From: Candidatus Nitrosopelagicus sp.
GTDB taxonomy: Archaea; Thermoproteota; Nitrososphaeria; Nitrososphaerales; Nitrosopumilaceae
Direction: 5' to 3'
NCBI GenBank assembly: GCA_028345295.1
Contig: JAOMDA010000002.1
Coordinates: forward strand, 85,329-149,328
Length of the DNA: 64,000 bases
In this document: positions 61,758-64,000 of the stretch, piece after piece
Numbering within the stretch: the first letter of the stretch is position 1
Layout: each line of letters begins with the position of its first letter
Made by a program: the position numbers and the translations under genes
The notes under the pieces: generated by a model
Database searches by the model: none
The model's input: the letters and a program-made list of their open reading frames with translations, nothing else
Told to the model about the DNA's origin: nothing

Positions 61758-62636
61758 ATGAAATTTATTTGTATTCCTACATACAATGAAGAAGAACATA
61801 TTGGAAAAATAATTAAAGAATGTAAAAAATTTGCTGACAAAGTAATTGTATGCGATGATGCTTCAATTGATTATACTGTAGAATTTGCAAAGAAAGAAGG
61901 AGCAATTGTTTTACAACATGAAAAAAATCAGGGTTATGGTTCTGCTATTACAACTTTGTTTGATTATTGTAGAAAAGAAAATGCAGATGTTATGGTAACT
62001 ATAGATGGTGATGGACAACATGATCCAAATCAAATTCCATTATTACTTGATACATTAGAAAAACATAATGTTGATGTTGTAATTGGTTCTCGTTTTCTTG
62101 GTGATGATGATACAGCAACATATAGAAAAGCTGGAATTAAAATTATTACATCAGCTACAAATTATTCTACAAACATCAAAGTGTCTGATTCACAATCAGG
62201 ATTTAGAGCATATTCTAATAAAGCAATCAATGCAATTCATCCAACAGAAACTGGAATGGCAGTATCAACTGAAATCTTACTAAAAATTTCTAACAAAGAT
62301 TTGTCTCTTGCTGAAGTTCCAATCACTATAACATATAATGGTGATACTTCTACAAAAAATCCTGTTTCACATGGAACATCAGTTTTTGCAACTACGTTAA
62401 AGTACGTATCAATCAGACATCCAATAATATTTTATGGAATTCCTGGAGCAATCTTATTTATAACTGGATTAATTTTGGGTACATCTTTTCTTGACGGTTA
62501 TCTAAATGCTGAATCACCCAAGATTTTTTATGGGCAATTATTGGGTAGTATAGTGACGATTTTACTTGGCTCTTTGCTGATTATTACATCAATAATGCTG
62601 TTTTCGATGGCAAATTTGATTAGAGATAAGAATTAG
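61758..62636 (+). CDS. Membrane glycosyltransferase family 2 (dolichyl-phosphate sugar synthase-like)
   Basis: The 292-residue protein starts with a GT2 domain: FICIPTYNEEEHIGKII, VCDDASIDYT, TIDGDGQHDPNQIP with the DxD site, VIGSRFLGDDDT, SDSQSGFRAYS. It ends with two membrane helices (about 225-245 and 262-285). This build is that of dolichyl-phosphate-glucose or -mannose synthases, which charge the lipid carrier for protein glycosylation. It sits between the rhamnose genes and the S-layer gene, fitting a role in decorating surface protein. Confidence 0.92.
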   Translation: MKFICIPTYNEEEHIGKIIKECKKFADKVIVCDDASIDYTVEFAKKEGAIVLQHEKNQGYGSAITTLFDYCRKENADVMVTIDGDGQHDPNQIPLLLDTLEKHNVDVVIGSRFLGDDDTATYRKAGIKIITSATNYSTNIKVSDSQSGFRAYSNKAINAIHPTETGMAVSTEILLKISNKDLSLAEVPITITYNGDTSTKNPVSHGTSVFATTLKYVSIRHPIIFYGIPGAILFITGLILGTSFLDGYLNAESPKIFYGQLLGSIVTILLGSLLIITSIMLFSMANLIRDKN

Positions 62637-62713
62637 ATCGGACTTTGTAATTTTTACAAAAGTTTACATCAAAATATCAAATATAGAGAATAAAGGATCG
62701 GTATGAGTAAAAT

Positions 62714-62734
62714 TAATGGACAAATGGTCCATTA
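62714..62734. promoter_or_regulatory. Inverted repeat abutting the S-layer promoter
   Basis: Perfect 8-bp arms taatggac and gtccatta are separated by five bases. The right arm ends right at the start of the agcgttata element, where the BRE of the TATA box should lie, so a bound regulator would touch the basal promoter. Confidence 0.6.
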
Positions 62735-62746
62735 GCGTTATATACT
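62734..62746 (+). promoter_or_regulatory. TATA/BRE region of the S-layer gene
   Basis: The agcgttatatact element is centred about 31 bases before the ATG at 62772, leaving a leader of a few bases. Its first nine bases match an element upstream of the ferredoxin gene. Confidence 0.55.
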
Positions 62747-62771
62747 AAATTTTTGAAGAAATTTCAATAAC

Positions 62772-64000
62772 ATGAAAAACGAAATAGGACGAAAAATAAC
62801 TAGTCTTACTATAATGACAATTATGGTTGCGGGTGGTATGTCTTTCGCAGTTCCAGGTATGATACCAGGAGCAGAAGCAGGCCATAACCAATACCTATTT
62901 GTATCTGCAGAAAATGCAGAATTTGCAAACACCTTTGGTGGGCTGCAAGTAGTAGAAGTAGTCGTAAGAGATCCTCTTAATGCCTCCACGGAAAACGGAA
63001 TTCCCGGTGCTCCTAAAGTAGAAATCAATGGTGATAAATTTGCCATGGTTCAAGGTGCTGACGGCTCTTGGTATGGTTTCACTGCTAATGGTTCAAGTGT
63101 AACAGCAGGAGATTCAGCAAACGCAACGAGTGCTAATGGATTGGAATTCGGTACAACTTGTACCGCAGGTTCAAGTGGAACTGCAGTAACAGCAGTTGGA
63201 TTGACTGATACCAGTCTATTCGATGATGTTGATGCAGTCTGGGTATCTGTATCAGATTGTACAGGAGCCAGTGCTAGTGATGTAACCACTGTTATCGGTG
63301 GTGCACAAGGAATGTCTATTAGTGGTACAACCAATGCAGGTAACGTCGGAATCGACGGTAACACTGCAAACGGTTCAGCCGGAGGATCAGAAGATCTTTC
63401 ATGGCCATTTGTTCAAGTATATGATTTCAGTCCAGGTCCAGTAGAGATCTGTTACTTGTCTTCAGGTGCTGACGAATGTGTACTACTCGATTACGATGAT
63501 ACAGACGGTTTCAACAGCTTCTCAACAGACAGATCAGTCTATCCACCTGGCGCTCAAGTAGAACTTGAGATTAGGGATGTGATGTTAAACATCGACCCAA
63601 CTGCCACAGACGATTGGACTTTTGACGTTGGTTCAGAAACTGATGCAAACACTACGTACACTACACAATATACAGTCTTTAGAGCTGATGCTACATCAGC
63701 AGCAACAAGAGCCGCAATCACAGTAGCCGATATTGGTTTCAGTGATGGTGGTATCTTAAAACTAACATTTGACGGCGGTTCTGTTCTTGATCTTCAAGAC
63801 AACGCTGACTCAGTGTTAGCAGCTGACAAAGTCAACATAACTGAAACCGGTACAAATACTGGTGTTTTCACAAATGTTGACGATGCTGATGTTTCTAACA
63901 TCTTTGTAAAGACTGATGCCCCAAGAGGTACTTCTGGAGTCGTTAACTATAACGACACAGCAATGTCAATTTTAGTCGGTTATCACACAGCAAGCGTTGA
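62772..64000 (+). CDS. S-layer protein (3' truncated by window edge)
   Basis: An open frame runs from the ATG at 62772 to the window end (409 codons and two bases). It opens KNEIGRKITSLTIMTIMVAG in part, a signal peptide with likely cleavage after AEA at residue 36, then GHNQYLFVSAENAEFANTFG in part. The exposed part is rich in Gly, Ser, Thr, Asp and Val, with beta-sandwich-like repeats and many N-x-S/T sites (for example NAST, NGSS, NATS, NGSA) for N-glycosylation. Its beginning resembles the main surface-layer protein of marine Nitrosopumilus. Codon use is less AT-biased than in its neighbours, as expected for a very highly expressed gene. Glycan genes lie directly upstream. Confidence 0.9.
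   Translation, partial: MKNEIGRKITSLTIMTIMVAGGMSFAVPGMIPGAEAGHNQYLFVSAENAEFANTFGGLQVVEVVVRDPLNASTENGIPGAPKVEINGDKFAMVQGADGSWYGFTANGSSVTAGDSANATSANGLEFGTTCTAGSSGTAVTAVGLTDTSLFDDVDAVWVSVSDCTGASASDVTTVIGGAQGMSISGTTNAGNVGIDGNTANGSAGGSEDLSWPFVQVYDFSPGPVEICYLSSGADECVLLDYDDTDGFNSFSTDRSVYPPGAQVELEIRDVMLNIDPTATDDWTFDVGSETDANTTYTTQYTVFRADATSAATRAAITVADIGFSDGGILKLTFDGGSVLDLQDNADSVLAADKVNITETGTNTGVFTNVDDADVSNIFVKTDAPRGTSGVVNYNDTAMSILVGYHTASV

Noticed and set aside
62738..63364. Two open frames on the minus strand opposite the S-layer gene
   Set aside because: The plus-strand frame from 62772 has a signal peptide, a promoter and S-layer-like composition. The minus frames are low-complexity Ala/Pro/Ser/Val mirrors of its repeats.

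Overview
This window is an AT-rich stretch of an ammonia-oxidising archaeon of the Nitrosopumilus type (Thaumarchaeota/Nitrososphaerota). The archaeal character comes from the L37e/LSm, L7Ae/S28e/L24e, aIF5B, aIF6, Csl4, Dph2, TiaS, MptE and archease genes. TATA boxes lie about 25 bases upstream of many start codons, which implies leaderless transcripts. Three features point to the ammonia oxidisers: a 4-hydroxybutyryl-CoA dehydratase next to an ADP-forming acyl-CoA synthetase, which is the thaumarchaeal hydroxypropionate/hydroxybutyrate CO2-fixation arrangement; a zinc-ferredoxin-like protein; and a large S-layer gene whose N-terminus resembles that of marine Nitrosopumilus. The genes are tightly packed and no stretch of 300 bases lacks a gene.

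Layout. 1-9.0 kb: end of a membrane protein, a divergent chaperonin subunit, a PDCD5-like protein, two deoxyhypusine-synthase-family genes, a small RNase H-like protein and the two carbon-fixation enzymes. 9.0-12.1 kb: signal peptidase, thioredoxin and three unrelated proteins that each end in a similar zinc ribbon, then tRNA-Ala. 12.2-17.3 kb: cyclic amidohydrolase, rpiA, coiled-coil protein, rpl37e-lsm, a creatininase-family protein overlapping purU, and tRNA-Leu. 17.3-24.6 kb: glmM and a translation operon (L7Ae, S28e, L24e, ndk, aIF5B), thioredoxin, archease, hisS and aIF6. 24.7-35.8 kb: ferredoxin, ROK kinase, guaA, mptE/folP, guaB, pheA, csl4, dph2, tiaS and initiator tRNA-Met. 35.9-45.2 kb: sugar dehydrogenase-like protein, class II HMG-CoA reductase, and an overlapping histidine operon (hisG-D-C-HAD-B-H-A-F) in which a HAD phosphatase is the obvious candidate for the missing histidinol-phosphatase. 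46.0-49.4 kb: threonine synthase family protein, a fused MoaD/ThiS-E1 protein and endonuclease IV. 49.5-62.6 kb: a surface-glycan island with GalE-like and GDP-mannose dehydratase enzymes, glycosyltransferases, a Wzm/Wzt-type ABC exporter and a complete dTDP-L-rhamnose set (rfbC-B-D-A). From 62.8 kb to the window end: the start of the S-layer gene, so glycan genes sit directly upstream of the likely surface acceptor.

Most notable points: (1) a perfect 37-bp inverted repeat joins two unrelated genes 36 kb apart, the creatininase-family gene and the methyltransferase-like gene of the glycan island, and encodes the same 12 residues in the same frame in both; (2) a chaperonin subunit has lost two of the ATPase aspartates and gained a His-rich tail, and that tail shares an H-x-D-G-x-x-H-x-H motif with the neighbouring PDCD5-like protein; (3) a ubiquitin-like MoaD/ThiS domain is fused to its E1-like activating enzyme and sits beside a PLP enzyme, recalling thiocarboxylate-dependent amino-acid synthesis; (4) a sharp inverted repeat abuts the S-layer promoter. 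All functional statements are from reading sequence motifs; no database search was run.
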